Part shown: piece by piece, positions 1 to 11,881 of the stretch
How positions within the stretch are numbered: position 1 is the first letter of the stretch
How the letters are laid out: each line of letters begins with the position of its first letter
Source: Pseudomonadota bacterium
Lineage (GTDB): Bacteria > Pseudomonadota > Gammaproteobacteria > Burkholderiales > Burkholderiaceae_C
DNA length: 64,000 nucleotides
Assembly: GCA_963205115.1 (NCBI GenBank)
Contig: CAUJHV010000029.1
Coordinates: forward strand, 124,001 to 188,000
Reading direction: 5' to 3'
Translations under genes and position numbers: made by a program
Notes under the pieces: model-generated
Told to the model about the DNA's origin: nothing
The model's input: only the letters and a program-made list of their open reading frames with translations
The model's database searches: none

Positions 1-1215
<1,215 letters not shown>

Positions 1216-1638
1216 TCAGGGATGCAGCGGCCGGTAGGCGACCGCCTTGATCTCGATGAGCAGGTGCGGGTGCGGCAACTGGTGCACCGCGACCGTCGTG
1301 CGGGTCGGTCCGTCGTAGTCGAAAAACTCGGCCCACGCCTCGTTGTAGCCGCCGAAATCGTTCATGTTCACGAGGAAGACCTGCGCCTCGACCAGGTCCG
1401 CCAGGCTGGCGCCCGCGCTGGCCAGGATGTCGCGGATGTTCTCGATCACGGCGCGGGTCTGGACCTTGATGTCCAGGCGCGTGACGCCCATCGCGTCGGC
1501 CTCGGCGCCTGCAAAGCTGTTGTCCGGGCGGCGCGAGCTGGTGCCCGAGACGAACAGGAAATCACCTGCGCGCTTGATGTGCGGAAAGCGGCCGCGCGGC
1601 GTGGCCTTGCCAGCGACGACCTGGGACGACGTCGTCAT
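1216..1638 (-). CDS. RidA family protein, probable 2-aminomuconate deaminase
   Basis: C-terminal part of ORF 1216..2094: [40 protein letters not shown]...[13 protein letters not shown]; operon context. Confidence 0.8.
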   Translation of the reverse strand: MTTSSQVVAGKATPRGRFPHIKRAGDFLFVSGTSSRRPDNSFAGAEADAMGVTRLDIKVQTRAVIENIRDILASAGASLADLVEAQVFLVNMNDFGGYNEAWAEFFDYDGPTRTTVAVHQLPHPHLLIEIKAVAYRPLHP

Positions 1639-1705
1639 GACGGGCTCCTGTGGACAGTGGTGAAGCGGGTGAAGGCAGGTGTGTTCACACGTAGGTTCCC
1701 TTGCG

Positions 1706-3208
1706 TCATGCAGCCGCGAGAACCTGGATGGCCACGCAGATGTTGGTGGTCTCGGAATAGAAGTCCAGCGAGTAGCGGCCGCCTTCGCGCCCGATGCCCG
1801 ACAGCTTCGATCCGCCGAAGGGCGTGCGCAGGTCGCGCGAGAACCAGGTGTTGACCCAGACGATGCCCACGTGGAAGCGGCGCGAGACGCGGTGCGCGCG
1901 AGAGAGGTCGCTCGTCCACACGCAGGCGGCCAGGCCATAGGCGCTGTCGTTGACGCGGCGCACCACCTCGTCCTCGTCGTCGAAGGGCGAGAGGTGGCAC
2001 ACCGGGCCGAAGACTTCTTCGCGCATGCAGCGGGCGTCGTCGGGCAGGCCGGTCCAGATCGTCGGCTGCACGAAGGCACCCTGGTCGCGCGCATCGCCGA
2101 AGTGCGGCACGCCGCCGCCGGTGACCACGGTCGCTCCTTCTTCGACGGCCAGCGCGTAGTAGCCCAGCACCTTGTCGCGGTGCTCGTGCGAGATCAGCGA
2201 GCCCATGAAGACGCCGTCCTCGTCGGGCCAGCCGACCTTCAACGCTGCAGTGCGCGCGGCCAGCGCGGCGACGAAGCGGTCGAAGATCGAGCGGTGCACG
2301 TAGACCCGCTCGCTGCACAGGCAGACCTGGCCGGCGTTGGTGAAGCTGGAGCGGATGACGCCCTCGACGGCAGCGTCGAAATCGGCATCCGCAAACACCA
2401 CCGCGGCGTTCTTGCCGCCCAGCTCGAAGGAGATCTCCTTCACGCCGTCGGCCACGGCCTTCATGATGGTGGCGCCGGTGCGCGATTCGCCGGTGAAGGT
2501 GACGGCGTCCACGCCGGGATGACGTGTCATGGCCTCGCCGGCCGAGCCCGGCCCGAAGCCGTGCACCAGGTTGAAAACACCGGGCGGCACGCCGGCTTCG
2601 TGAAAAGCTTCGGCCAGCAGCGTGGCCGAGGCCGGGGTTTCTTCCGAGGGCTTGACCACCATCGTGTTGCCGCAGATCAGCGCCGGACCGGCCTTCCAGG
2701 TCATCGACAGCAGCGGCAGGTTCCACGGGCAGATGCTGGCCACCACACCCAGCGGCTTGCGCACCGTGTAGTTCAGCAGTTCCTGGCCGCTGGCCAGACG
2801 CGTCTCGAAGCTGTCGCCGTGGGCCAGCTTGCCCAGGTCGGCAAAGGTGCGCAGGTTGACGATGCCGCGGTAGACATCCAGCGCACGCGCCTGGGCGAGG
2901 GGCCGTCCGGTATCGGCCACTTCCGCGGCGATGAATTCGTCGAAGCGCCGTTCGATGACATCCGCCACGCGGTGCAGCGCACGGGCACGTTCGTCGACGC
3001 TGAAGCGGCCCCAGGGTCCTTCGAGCGCGCGCCGCGCGGCCTGCACGGCGCGGTCGACCAAGGCGGCATCGGCTTCGTGGACCATGCCCAGCACCTGGCC
3101 GTGCAGCGGGCTGCGGTCGGGAAAGCGCCGCTCCGTGGACACGAACTCACCGTCGACGTAATTGCGCATCTCGCGCAGCGTGGGCGGCAGATCGAAGGGT
3201 GTCGGCAC
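1706..3208 (-). CDS. aldehyde dehydrogenase, probable 2-aminomuconic 6-semialdehyde dehydrogenase
   Basis: 500 aa [28 protein letters not shown]...[14 protein letters not shown]; neighbours ACMSD/HAO. Confidence 0.85.
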   Translation of the reverse strand: MPTPFDLPPTLREMRNYVDGEFVSTERRFPDRSPLHGQVLGMVHEADAALVDRAVQAARRALEGPWGRFSVDERARALHRVADVIERRFDEFIAAEVADTGRPLAQARALDVYRGIVNLRTFADLGKLAHGDSFETRLASGQELLNYTVRKPLGVVASICPWNLPLLSMTWKAGPALICGNTMVVKPSEETPASATLLAEAFHEAGVPPGVFNLVHGFGPGSAGEAMTRHPGVDAVTFTGESRTGATIMKAVADGVKEISFELGGKNAAVVFADADFDAAVEGVIRSSFTNAGQVCLCSERVYVHRSIFDRFVAALAARTAALKVGWPDEDGVFMGSLISHEHRDKVLGYYALAVEEGATVVTGGGVPHFGDARDQGAFVQPTIWTGLPDDARCMREEVFGPVCHLSPFDDEDEVVRRVNDSAYGLAACVWTSDLSRAHRVSRRFHVGIVWVNTWFSRDLRTPFGGSKLSGIGREGGRYSLDFYSETTNICVAIQVLAAA

Positions 3209-3341
3209 ATCGGACTCCAGGAGGCGATGCGGCGCAGTCTAGGCAGTCGATCTATCTTTGAATAACGAAAGTTTTGGCCCGATGTATAGCCGGCAGGAAT
3301 AGATCAGCCTGGCGCGGCAGATGGGCCCGCGGCGTGCCGCG

Positions 3342-4727
3342 TCAGTGCGCGGCGATCTGGCGTTCCAGCAGCGCGGCCACGCCCAGCAGGAAGCGGTCGT
3401 CGTGCCAGCGGCCCACGAGTTGAAGACCGATGGGCAGGCCGCCGGCGCTGCGCCCGCAGGGCATCGACAGGGCGGGGTGGCCCGTGAGGTTCATCGGGTA
3501 GGTGTAGGGGTACCAGGCGCCGCGGATGGTGCCGGCGCTGCGGCCGGCGATGATCACGTCGCCATGCGGATCCTGCTCCACCGGCAGCGGCGGTGCGGAC
3601 ACCGTCGGCGAGACGAGGACGTCCACCCGGTCGAACACCGCCTGCAGCTCCTGGAAGCAGCGTGTGCGCGCAAATTGCGCCTCCTGCAACGCAACCGCGC
3701 CATGCTGCAGACCGCGGCGCACGACGCCCACCAGCGACGGATCGAGCCGCGCCTCGAAGGCCTTCAGCTGTGGGCCGATGCGTGCGGCCAGCGTCGATTC
3801 CAGCAGCACGATGAAGTGGCGTTCTAGCGCGACGAAGTCCAGGTTGACCGGCTCGATCGCCGCGCCCGCGCGCGCCATCGCATCCACCGCGGCTTGCGTG
3901 GCGGCCAGGACCTCCGGATCGACCGTGTTGCCGCAGGTGGGCATCCAGCCCACGCGCAGGCCGCCCAGACTCAACGGCACGGCGCGCCCGTCGGGCTGCG
4001 TGCCCTGGCCGTAGGGGTCGCGGGCGTCGAAGCCGCGGATGGCCTCGAACAGCAGCGCGCAGTCGGCGACATCCCGCGCCATCGGGCCGACGTAGGAATT
4101 GGCGCCGAAGAGATCCGGCGGCTGCAGATTGGCCACCGCGCCCAGCGTGGGCTTGAAACCGACGACGCCGCAGCAGGAGGCGGGGATGCGGATCGAGCCG
4201 CCGCCATCGCTGCCCAGCGCCAGCGGGCCGATGCCGGCGGCCAGCGCCGCGGCCGCGCCGCTGCTGGACGCGCCGCAGGTGAAGCGCGGATCGATGGGGT
4301 TCAGCGTGCGGCCGAACAGGGGCGAATCGGGCGAGTGTTTGTGGCCGAACTCCGGCGTGGTGGTCTTGCCGAACATCACCGCGCCCGCGGCCTTTGCGCG
4401 CGCCACGGGCAGGGCGTCCTGCGTGGGCACGAAGTGTTCGTACAGCGCGGAGCCCATGGTCGTGCGCACGCCGGCCGTGAGGGTCAGGTCCTTCACCGAG
4501 AAGGGCACGCCCAGCAGCGGCGGCAGCGCGCCGCCCTGCATCAGGCGCGCCTCGGCGGCGCGCGCGGCGTCCATCGCCTGTTCGGCTGCGAGCGTGATGA
4601 AGGCATTGATCGAGCGCCGTGCCGATTCGCGGGCGAGCACGGCCTGCAGCGCCTCCACCGGCGAGGCCTCGCGGCGTCGGATGCAGGCGGCCAGTGCGTG
4701 GGCCTCGAGGTCGGCCAGGTCGGTCAT
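3342..4727 (-). CDS. amidase signature family protein
   Basis: GVPFSVKDLTLTAGVRTTMGS, CGASSSGAAAALAAGIGPLALGSDGGGSIRIPASCCGVVGFKPT; start at MTDLADLEAH. Confidence 0.88.
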   Translation of the reverse strand: MTDLADLEAHALAACIRRREASPVEALQAVLARESARRSINAFITLAAEQAMDAARAAEARLMQGGALPPLLGVPFSVKDLTLTAGVRTTMGSALYEHFVPTQDALPVARAKAAGAVMFGKTTTPEFGHKHSPDSPLFGRTLNPIDPRFTCGASSSGAAAALAAGIGPLALGSDGGGSIRIPASCCGVVGFKPTLGAVANLQPPDLFGANSYVGPMARDVADCALLFEAIRGFDARDPYGQGTQPDGRAVPLSLGGLRVGWMPTCGNTVDPEVLAATQAAVDAMARAGAAIEPVNLDFVALERHFIVLLESTLAARIGPQLKAFEARLDPSLVGVVRRGLQHGAVALQEAQFARTRCFQELQAVFDRVDVLVSPTVSAPPLPVEQDPHGDVIIAGRSAGTIRGAWYPYTYPMNLTGHPALSMPCGRSAGGLPIGLQLVGRWHDDRFLLGVAALLERQIAAH

Positions 4728-4791
4728 GGGGAGTCCTTCGATGTGCGGGGGGAGTGCCGCAGGGGCGGAAGAAACAGGAGGGCGTCGCTGC

Positions 4792-5622
4792 TCACACCAT
4801 CCAGCGGCCACCGTCTACGAGCAGAGTCTGGCCCGTGATGAAACGTGCCTCGTCGCTGGCGAGGAAGGCCACCAGCGCGGCCACGTCTTCGACCTCGCCG
4901 ACAAAGCCCGCGGGTGTGCCCGCGCGGATGCGCGCCAGCACCTCGGGCGACAGCGTGTCGTGCGCGCGTGTGCGGATGGCGCCCGGGCACACGGCGTTCA
5001 CCGTCACGCCGTGCGGCGCCAGCTCACGTGCCAGCGCGCGGGTGAAGCCCACCACGCCCATCTTGGCGGCCGCGTAGTCGGCCAGGCCCGCATCGCCGAC
5101 GAAGGCCGCGTCGCTGCTCATGTTGACGATGCGCCCGCGGCCGCGTGCTTGCATGCCAGGCGCCACCAGGCGCGAGGCGCGCATGGCGCTGAGCAGCGAG
5201 ACCTCCAGCACGAAGCGCCAGGTCGATTCTTGTGATTCGACAAAAGGCCCGCCGCGTTCGCGCGCGCTCTGGCCGACGTTGTTGAACAGCACGTCCACGG
5301 GGCCCAGGCGCGCATCGACATCGGCCAGGAAGCGCGCCAAGGCCTCGGCATCGGTGCAGTCGCCCTGGCGCGCCAGGCCCGCGCTCAGTGCAGGCGCGAT
5401 TTCGTCGACGGCGAGGTCCATGACCGCCACGCGCGCGCCTTCCGCGACGAATCGGCGCGCCGTTCCCGCGCCGATGCCGGCGCCGCCGCCGGTGATGACG
5501 ACCACGCGGCCGTCGAACCGTCCCGTGGTGGCCGGTGCCGGCAGCGCCGCGGCTTCGCGCGGGCTGAGGGTTGCAGCCCCGCCCGACGGCGACGGATCTG
5601 CGGGCTTGGGTGGGTCGCTCAC
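4792..5622 (-). CDS. SDR family oxidoreductase
   Basis: VVVITGGGAGIGAGTARR..., LADYAAAKMGVVGFTRALARELAPHGVTVNAVCPGAI; GTG start inferred. Confidence 0.82.
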   Translation of the reverse strand: MSDPPKPADPSPSGGAATLSPREAAALPAPATTGRFDGRVVVITGGGAGIGAGTARRFVAEGARVAVMDLAVDEIAPALSAGLARQGDCTDAEALARFLADVDARLGPVDVLFNNVGQSARERGGPFVESQESTWRFVLEVSLLSAMRASRLVAPGMQARGRGRIVNMSSDAAFVGDAGLADYAAAKMGVVGFTRALARELAPHGVTVNAVCPGAIRTRAHDTLSPEVLARIRAGTPAGFVGEVEDVAALVAFLASDEARFITGQTLLVDGGRWMV

Positions 5623-5626
5623 GGCA

Positions 5627-6376
5627 TCAATGCCAGCTGCGTCCGCCATCCACCGCCAGCGCGACGCCGGTGATGAATGCCGCCGAAGGTCCGGCCAGGA
5701 ACAGGATGGCCTCGGCCATCTCGTCCGCCTGGCCCACGCGGCCCAGCGCGTAGCGCGAACGGATGGCGCGCTCGGCCTCGTCGGCGTCTGCGCGGTCTTC
5801 GTAGCTGCCGCGCAGCAAGGGCGTATCCACCGCACCCGGGCACACGGCGTTGACACGGATGCGCTCGCCGGCCCATTCGGCCGCGAGTGTCTTGCCGAAC
5901 ATCACCAGCCCCGCCTTGCTGGCGGCGTAGGCGCTGCGGCCGGCCAGCGGCACCAGCGCGGCGGCCGAGGCGACATTCACGACCGCGCCGCCGCCGTTCG
6001 CGCGCAGGTGCGGCAGCGCGGCGCGGCACACGTACATCGGTCCGCTGAGGTTGACCGCCAGGGTCCGCGCCCAGGCGGCGTCGTCCAGCGCGTCCAGCCG
6101 CGCCTCGCAATCGACCCCCGCGCTGTTGACCACGATATCCAGCCCGCCCAGCGTGCGCGCCGCGGCGTCCACGGCGGCGTTGACGGCTGCCGAATCGGCC
6201 ACGTCGGCCTGGCACAGCAGCCAATCGGGGTGCGCCCCGGCGAAGCCTTCTGGAAAGGCCCGGTCGAGCACCGCGACGCGTGCACCGCGCTGCTCGGCCA
6301 GCCGCGCCACGGCCAGGCCGATGCCGCTGCCGCCGCCCGTGACCAGCAGCCGCCGGCCGCGCAGCTCATCGCTCAC
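5627..6376 (-). CDS. SDR family oxidoreductase
   Basis: LLVTGGGSGIGLAVARLAEQ..., SAYAASKAGLVMFGKTLAAEWAGERIRVNAVCPGAVDTPLL; GTG start overlapping the stop of the next upstream gene. Confidence 0.85.
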   Translation of the reverse strand: MSDELRGRRLLVTGGGSGIGLAVARLAEQRGARVAVLDRAFPEGFAGAHPDWLLCQADVADSAAVNAAVDAAARTLGGLDIVVNSAGVDCEARLDALDDAAWARTLAVNLSGPMYVCRAALPHLRANGGGAVVNVASAAALVPLAGRSAYAASKAGLVMFGKTLAAEWAGERIRVNAVCPGAVDTPLLRGSYEDRADADEAERAIRSRYALGRVGQADEMAEAILFLAGPSAAFITGVALAVDGGRSWH

Positions 6377-7191
6377 GGTGCGGCCTCCAGCAGCGGGCGC
6401 ATGTCGTCGCTGATGCGGTCGCAGCGGTCGATCCAGACATCGCTGTGGCGCTGCACGTGCTGGATCAGGCCTTCCAGGACCTTCAGCCGCGAGGGCTGGC
6501 CGATGATCTGCGGGTGCATGCCGACCATCATCATGCGGCCCTCGGCATGCAGCACGTCGAACTCCGAGGTCCAGGCCTCCAGCACGGCTGACGGCGCCTG
6601 CAGCGTGCGGCCGGGCAGCACGATGGAATACTGCCAGAACGGCGCGTCGTCCAGCACCCAGCGGAAGGGCAACTCGACGATGCGCGTGCGCTCGCCGCGG
6701 ATGCGCAGCAGGTAAGGCGAGTCGTCGTCGAAGAAGTTGGACGAATAGTCGAAGCCGAATTCCTGGATGAGATCCAGCGTGATGGGGCTGAATTCGGCCG
6801 CGGGCGAACGCCAGCCGCGCGGGCGCTGCCCGGTGATGCGCGTGAGCACCTCCATGCCGCGCGCCATTTCGTCGCGCTCTTCCTCGGGCGAGAGATTGAC
6901 GATCCAGCGGTGGCTGTAGCTGTGGTGCGCGATCTCGTGGCCGCGACGCAGCACGTCCTCCATCAGCGCCGGGTGCTGCTCGGCCACCATGCCGGGCACG
7001 AAGAAGGTGGCGTGCACGCCGTAGCGCTCCAGCAGGGCCAGCACACGCGGCATGCCCACCTTCCAGCCGTAGGCGCCCTGCGACATCAGGATGGGCCGCT
7101 GCGCGTAGGCGGGGTCGCGCGCCGTCCACATGGTCTCCGCATCCAGATCGAAAGTCAGCATCAGCGGAAATCCGCGGCTCGTGGTGGGCAT
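6373..7191 (-). CDS. polysaccharide deacetylase family protein (PuuE-like)
   Basis: LTFDLDAETMW...HATFFVPGMVAEQHPALMEDVLRRGHEIAHHSYSH. Confidence 0.85.
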   Translation of the reverse strand: MPTTSRGFPLMLTFDLDAETMWTARDPAYAQRPILMSQGAYGWKVGMPRVLALLERYGVHATFFVPGMVAEQHPALMEDVLRRGHEIAHHSYSHRWIVNLSPEEERDEMARGMEVLTRITGQRPRGWRSPAAEFSPITLDLIQEFGFDYSSNFFDDDSPYLLRIRGERTRIVELPFRWVLDDAPFWQYSIVLPGRTLQAPSAVLEAWTSEFDVLHAEGRMMMVGMHPQIIGQPSRLKVLEGLIQHVQRHSDVWIDRCDRISDDMRPLLEAAP

Positions 7192-7207
7192 GCAGGTTCC
7201 TTGGACG

Positions 7208-7987
7208 TCAGACGTATTTGTGGAAGCCGGTGAAGCGCTCGGCCAGCACCAGCGCGATGCCGGTGACCAGGATCAGCAGCGTGGACACCGCGGCCACACC
7301 GGGATCGACGCCGTGCTCCACGGAGGTGAAGATCTTCACCGGCAGGGTGTTCTGGCTGGCCGACAGCAGGAAGATCGTCACCGGCACGTTGTCCAGCGAG
7401 GTGATGAAGGCAAACAGCCCGCCGGCCACCAGGGCCGGCTGCACCAGCGGCAGCGTGACCAGGCGGAAGCCCGTGAAGCCGTCGGCGCCCAGCACACGCG
7501 CGGCGTCTTCCACCGCGGGGTCCACGCCGGAGAGTCCGGCCAGCGCCGCCCGCACGACATAGGGCAGGGTGATGACCACGTGCGCCGCCACCAGCCCGAG
7601 GATGCCGCCGCGCAGGCCGGTGAGCGTGTAGAACTGCAGCAGTGCCACGCCCAGCACGACGGCCGGCAGCACCAGCGGCGCCATCGCCATGGCCGCCAGC
7701 GTCTGCGCAAACGGCACCAGGCGGCGGTGGATGGCCAGCGCCAGGCTCAGGCCCAGCGCGAGCGCGCCCACCGTCGCCAGCGTGGCCAGCCACAGGCTGG
7801 TCCAGGCGGCGGAGAGGTAGTCCGCGTCGCGCAGCACCACCTCGAACCAGTGCAGCGTCAGGCCCCGCGGCGGGATGGTGAGGTAAGCCGTCTTGCTGAA
7901 TGCGGCCAGCACGATCACCACCACCGGCAGCTGCAGGAAGGCGATGACCGCGAAGGCAAACGCGGCGAGCAGGCGACCCGGCGTCAT
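7208..7987 (-). CDS. ABC transporter permease, spermidine/putrescine (PotC) type
   Basis: TM-rich; LVAAHVVITLPYVVRAALAGL...EDAARVLGADGFTGFRLVTLPLVQPALVAGG permease EAA-type loop. Confidence 0.85.
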   Translation of the reverse strand: MTPGRLLAAFAFAVIAFLQLPVVVIVLAAFSKTAYLTIPPRGLTLHWFEVVLRDADYLSAAWTSLWLATLATVGALALGLSLALAIHRRLVPFAQTLAAMAMAPLVLPAVVLGVALLQFYTLTGLRGGILGLVAAHVVITLPYVVRAALAGLSGVDPAVEDAARVLGADGFTGFRLVTLPLVQPALVAGGLFAFITSLDNVPVTIFLLSASQNTLPVKIFTSVEHGVDPGVAAVSTLLILVTGIALVLAERFTGFHKYV

Positions 7988-8045
7988 GCGAATCCCCAGC
8001 GCGCGCGACGCTGCGCCATGAGCCCGAGGGAGCGGATGGGCCGAC

Positions 8046-8915
8046 TCATCCTTGCCCACCCCAGCGCCGCATCACGCGGCTGGATACGGCCACGATCACC
8101 AGCGTCATCGCCGTCAGCACAAAGGCCAGCGCCGCGCCGGCGGGCCAGTCCAGCGTCTGCAGGAAGTCGTCGTAGATCATCGTGGCCATCACGCGGTAGG
8201 TCGGGCCGCCCAGCATGCGCGGCGTGACCAGCGCGCTGATCGTCAGCACATAGACCAGGATGCAGCCCGACAGGATGCCGGGCGCGGACATCGGCAGCGT
8301 CACCGACCAGAACACCCGCGCACGGCTGGCCGACAGCGTGGCGGCCGCTTCTTCGACCTCGCGCGGGATGGCCTGGATCACCGGCACCAGCATCAGCACC
8401 ATGAAGGGCAGGAAGATGTGTGTCATGCCCACCCACACGCCGGTGAGGTTGAACATCATCTTCAGCGGGCGCTCGATGAGGCCGGCATCGACCAGCAGGT
8501 TGTTCAGCAGCCCGCGCGGCGCCAGCAGCACGATCCAGCCGAAGCTGCGCACCACCAGGTTCAGCAGCATCGGGAAGATCACCAGCATCGTCAGCCAGAA
8601 GCGCAGGCGCGCCGAGGCGCGCGCCATCACCAGCGCCAGCGGATAACCCAGCAGCAGGCACAGCAGCGTCACGCCGAAGCCCAGCTGCAGCGTGCGCACG
8701 ACCACCTCGCGGTAGTACTCGTCGCCGAAGACCTGCCAGTAGTTGGCGATGGTCCAGTCGCTCGTGATGCCGGTTCCGGCGACATAGCTGTGCAGCGACA
8801 GCGGCAGCATCAGCAGCGCCGGCGCGACAAAAAACAGCAGCAGCAACAGCAGCCCCGGCGAGACCAGCGCCAGGCCGGAGCGGGACGTGCGGACGGCGGC
8901 CTGATCGGCTGTCAT
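8046..8915 (-). CDS. ABC transporter permease, PotB type
   Basis: MTADQAAVRTSRSGLALVSPGLLLLLLFF...EVEEAAATLSASRARVFWSVTLPMSAPGILSG. Confidence 0.87.
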   Translation of the reverse strand: MTADQAAVRTSRSGLALVSPGLLLLLLFFVAPALLMLPLSLHSYVAGTGITSDWTIANYWQVFGDEYYREVVVRTLQLGFGVTLLCLLLGYPLALVMARASARLRFWLTMLVIFPMLLNLVVRSFGWIVLLAPRGLLNNLLVDAGLIERPLKMMFNLTGVWVGMTHIFLPFMVLMLVPVIQAIPREVEEAAATLSASRARVFWSVTLPMSAPGILSGCILVYVLTISALVTPRMLGGPTYRVMATMIYDDFLQTLDWPAGAALAFVLTAMTLVIVAVSSRVMRRWGGQG

Positions 8916-10006
8916 GGCACGGCCGCCGGACCCAGGTGCACACGACCCGGGTCGATGTGGACTTGCACGGCCTCGCCGGCCGCGATCTGCGCCTCGGGCG
9001 CGCTGCCGGGCAATTCGGCCACGATCTCGAGACCCTCGGCCAGCGCCAGCACGTAGCGCACACGCGCGCCGACGAAAGATCGCAGGGCCACGCGCGCCGG
9101 GTAGGCGACGCGGCCCTCGAACGACGCACCCGATGCGCCGCGTGTCAGGTGCAATTCCTCCTGGCGCAGGATCAGATCGACCGCCGCACCCTTGGGCAGC
9201 GGCAGCGTCGTGGCCGCGGGCAGTTCCACGCCACCGCCCACCGCGATGCGCAGCCAGCCGCCATCGGCGCCGACCACCTGGCCGCGCAGCCGGTTCGGCC
9301 GGCCCAGGAAGCCTGCAACGAAGGCATTGGCCGGCCGGTGGTAGACCTCCTCGGGTGTGCCGAACTGCTGCACACGGCCTTCGCTGAGCACGCACACGCG
9401 GTCAGACATGGCCAGCGCCTCGGTCTGGTCGTGCGTGACGAAGAGGGTGGTGATGCCCACCTCGCGCTGCAGGCGCTTGAGTTCGATCTGCATGTCGTCG
9501 CGCAGCGCGGCGTCCAGGTTGGACAGCGGCTCGTCGAAGAGCAGGATGCTGGGCCGCGGCGCCAGCGAGCGGGCCACGGCCACGCGCTGCTGCTGGCCGC
9601 CGGAAAGCTGCCGCGGCATGCGCCCGGCCAGCCCCGCCAGGCGCACCGAGGCCAGGGCCTCGTCGACCCGGCGCTTCAATTCGTCACCACCCACGCCCGC
9701 GCGGCGCAGGCCGAAGGCGACGTTTTCGAAGACCGACAGGTGCGGGAACAGCGCATACGACTGGAACACCAAGCCGATGCGCCGGCGGTGCGGTGGCTCG
9801 TGCGTGACCTCGCGCTCGTCCACGCGGATGCGCCCGGCCGAGGGCGAGACCAGCCCGGCCACCATGCGCAGCACAGTGGTCTTGCCGCAGCCCGAAGGGC
9901 CCAGCAGCGAGACGAACTCGCCGTCGGCCACCGCCAGGGAGACCGACGAGACGACCGCGTGCTCGCCGTAGCGCTTCTCCAGGCCTTCCAGCGTCAGGCG
10001 CGGCAC
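8912..10006 (-). CDS. ABC transporter ATP-binding protein, PotA type
   Basis: Walker A GPSGCGKTT, signature LSGGQQQRVAVARSL, Walker B ILLFDEPLSNLD; TOBE-like C-terminus. Confidence 0.93.
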   Translation of the reverse strand: MPRLTLEGLEKRYGEHAVVSSVSLAVADGEFVSLLGPSGCGKTTVLRMVAGLVSPSAGRIRVDEREVTHEPPHRRRIGLVFQSYALFPHLSVFENVAFGLRRAGVGGDELKRRVDEALASVRLAGLAGRMPRQLSGGQQQRVAVARSLAPRPSILLFDEPLSNLDAALRDDMQIELKRLQREVGITTLFVTHDQTEALAMSDRVCVLSEGRVQQFGTPEEVYHRPANAFVAGFLGRPNRLRGQVVGADGGWLRIAVGGGVELPAATTLPLPKGAAVDLILRQEELHLTRGASGASFEGRVAYPARVALRSFVGARVRYVLALAEGLEIVAELPGSAPEAQIAAGEAVQVHIDPGRVHLGPAAVP

Positions 10007-10019
10007 GGCGGCGCTGCGC

Positions 10020-11105
10020 TCAACGCGCCACTTCGCGCTGCCAGCGCTTGGTCCATTCCGGCACGTTGCGCGCCACGACCTCGGGGTCCGGGAACCACAT
10101 GGCGTCGAAGCTCGGGCCGTTGGGCACGATGCGCGCGGCCTTGTCCGACAGCGTGACCTTCAGGTTCACGGGGCCCGCGTACTTCTTTTCCGCGAAGCAG
10201 GCCTGCCCGGTGCGCGAGAGGACCTCGTCGATATATTTCAGCGCCAGCGCCGGCTGCTTGCCGCCCTTGGGCGTGACGAGCGCCGGCAGGATGCCCACTG
10301 CACCTTCCTTGGGGTAGCTCACGGCCAGCGGCAGGCCCTTGTCGATGGCCGAGCCGGCGCGGTCGGGGTACCAGGCGGCCATGGCGATCTCGCCGCGCTC
10401 GAACAGCGAGACGATCTGGTCGGCCTGCGTGTAGAGCGTCACCGACTGCTTGGCCAGCGGCTTGATCGCCGCGAAGCCGGGGTCCAGGTTGTCCAGCGTG
10501 CCGCCCTTCATGCGGTTGATGGCCAGCAGCAGCTGCAGGCCCGAGGTGCCGGAGATGTCGCCGATGGCGACCTTGCCGGCCCATTCCGGCTTGAAGAGGT
10601 CGTTCCAGGACGTGGGCGGTGTCTTGACCTGCTTGGTGTCGTAGACGATGACCGTGCCGCCGGTCATGAAGACCACGTAGGCGCCGTCCTTGTCGAAGGC
10701 GCGGGGCGAGATGTCCGCTGCGTTGGAGAGTTTGCTGCGGTCGATGGCATCGAGCAGCTTCTCGTTCTTCAGCTGCACGGCCAGCGAGTTGTCGATGTAG
10801 ACGACGTCGAAGTCGCTCTTGCCGCCGGTGGCGCGGATGGCCGCGGCAAACTGGCTGGAGCTGCCGAGCTTCAGCGCGACCTTGGCGCCGGTTTTCTTCT
10901 CGAATTCCGAGATGTGGCAGGTGCGCGAATCCTCGGCGAAAGAACCGCCGAAGATGCCGACGACCAATTCCTGGGCCCGCACGGCGGGGCTCGCGGCCAG
11001 GGCCAGCAACGCCGAGGCGGCTGCCGCGAGGCGACCGAGGCGTGGGAACCGGGAGGCCCTGGAATGGCGGGTGATCGTGGAGATCCTGGCGACAGGGGCG
11101 TGCAT
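10020..11105 (-). CDS. ABC transporter extracellular substrate-binding protein (PotD-like)
   Basis: Signal-like N-terminus; ELVVGIFGGSFAEDSRTCHISEFEKKTGAKV...FDVVYIDNSLAVQLKNEK. Confidence 0.85.
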   Translation of the reverse strand: MHAPVARISTITRHSRASRFPRLGRLAAAASALLALAASPAVRAQELVVGIFGGSFAEDSRTCHISEFEKKTGAKVALKLGSSSQFAAAIRATGGKSDFDVVYIDNSLAVQLKNEKLLDAIDRSKLSNAADISPRAFDKDGAYVVFMTGGTVIVYDTKQVKTPPTSWNDLFKPEWAGKVAIGDISGTSGLQLLLAINRMKGGTLDNLDPGFAAIKPLAKQSVTLYTQADQIVSLFERGEIAMAAWYPDRAGSAIDKGLPLAVSYPKEGAVGILPALVTPKGGKQPALALKYIDEVLSRTGQACFAEKKYAGPVNLKVTLSDKAARIVPNGPSFDAMWFPDPEVVARNVPEWTKRWQREVAR

Positions 11106-11273
11106 GCGAGCTCCTTCACGTGGCAGGGGCGCCGGACGGCACCGCAGGGCAAGCGTAGCCCAAGCGGCGATCCGGTTCAAGAAAGCTTTCACGAAAGATA
11201 CATCGCGTTTTCCCTCTGTCGCCGGGCCGTGCCCGGCACACGTCGCCGTTGTAGGCTCGGATCCTCGGCCGCC

Positions 11274-11855
11274 ATGGCCGTTTCAGCCCCGCCTGCCATG
11301 CCCACGAGCCGCCGCCCCGCAACCGCCCCGCGCCCCCATCGACCGCAAGACGACCTGGTCGGCCGCGGCATGGCGCAGTGGCGCGCCGAGCGGCCCGACA
11401 TCGACAGCGACGGCAAGGGCGTGGTCGGGCGGCTGCTGTGCCTGGAAGACGTGGTGCTGCAGGCGGCCAACCGCGCGCTGGCGCCGCACGGCCTGAAATA
11501 CGTGGAGTACGCGGTGCTGGCCACGCTGCGCGTGAGCGGCGCGCCCTACCGCATGGCGCCGTCGCAACTGCAGGCCACGCTGCTGTTCACCTCGGGCGGT
11601 TTGTCGAACCTGCTCAAGCGGCTGGAATTGGCCGGCTGGGTGCGGCGCAGCGCCGACCCGTCCGACGGCCGCGGCGTGCTCGTCGGCCTGACCGCACAGG
11701 GCCGCCGCCTGGCCGACGCCGCCATGCCCGACCACGCCGCCGCGGAACGCGCGCTGCTGCAGATGTTCGATGCGCGTGAATGCGAGCAGCTGGCGGGCCT
11801 GCTCAGCCGCATGATGGTGGGCAATCGCCCGGGGCTGAGCGGGCAGGGCGACTGA
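11274..11855 (+). CDS. MarR family transcriptional regulator
   Basis: LLFTSGGLSNLLKRLELAGWVRRSADPSDGRGVLVGLTAQGRRLADAAM winged-helix signature; divergent from the ABC operon. Confidence 0.85.
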   Translation: MAVSAPPAMPTSRRPATAPRPHRPQDDLVGRGMAQWRAERPDIDSDGKGVVGRLLCLEDVVLQAANRALAPHGLKYVEYAVLATLRVSGAPYRMAPSQLQATLLFTSGGLSNLLKRLELAGWVRRSADPSDGRGVLVGLTAQGRRLADAAMPDHAAAERALLQMFDARECEQLAGLLSRMMVGNRPGLSGQGD

Positions 11856-11881
11856 ACGTCGCGCGGGTGGCCGCGCGCCCT

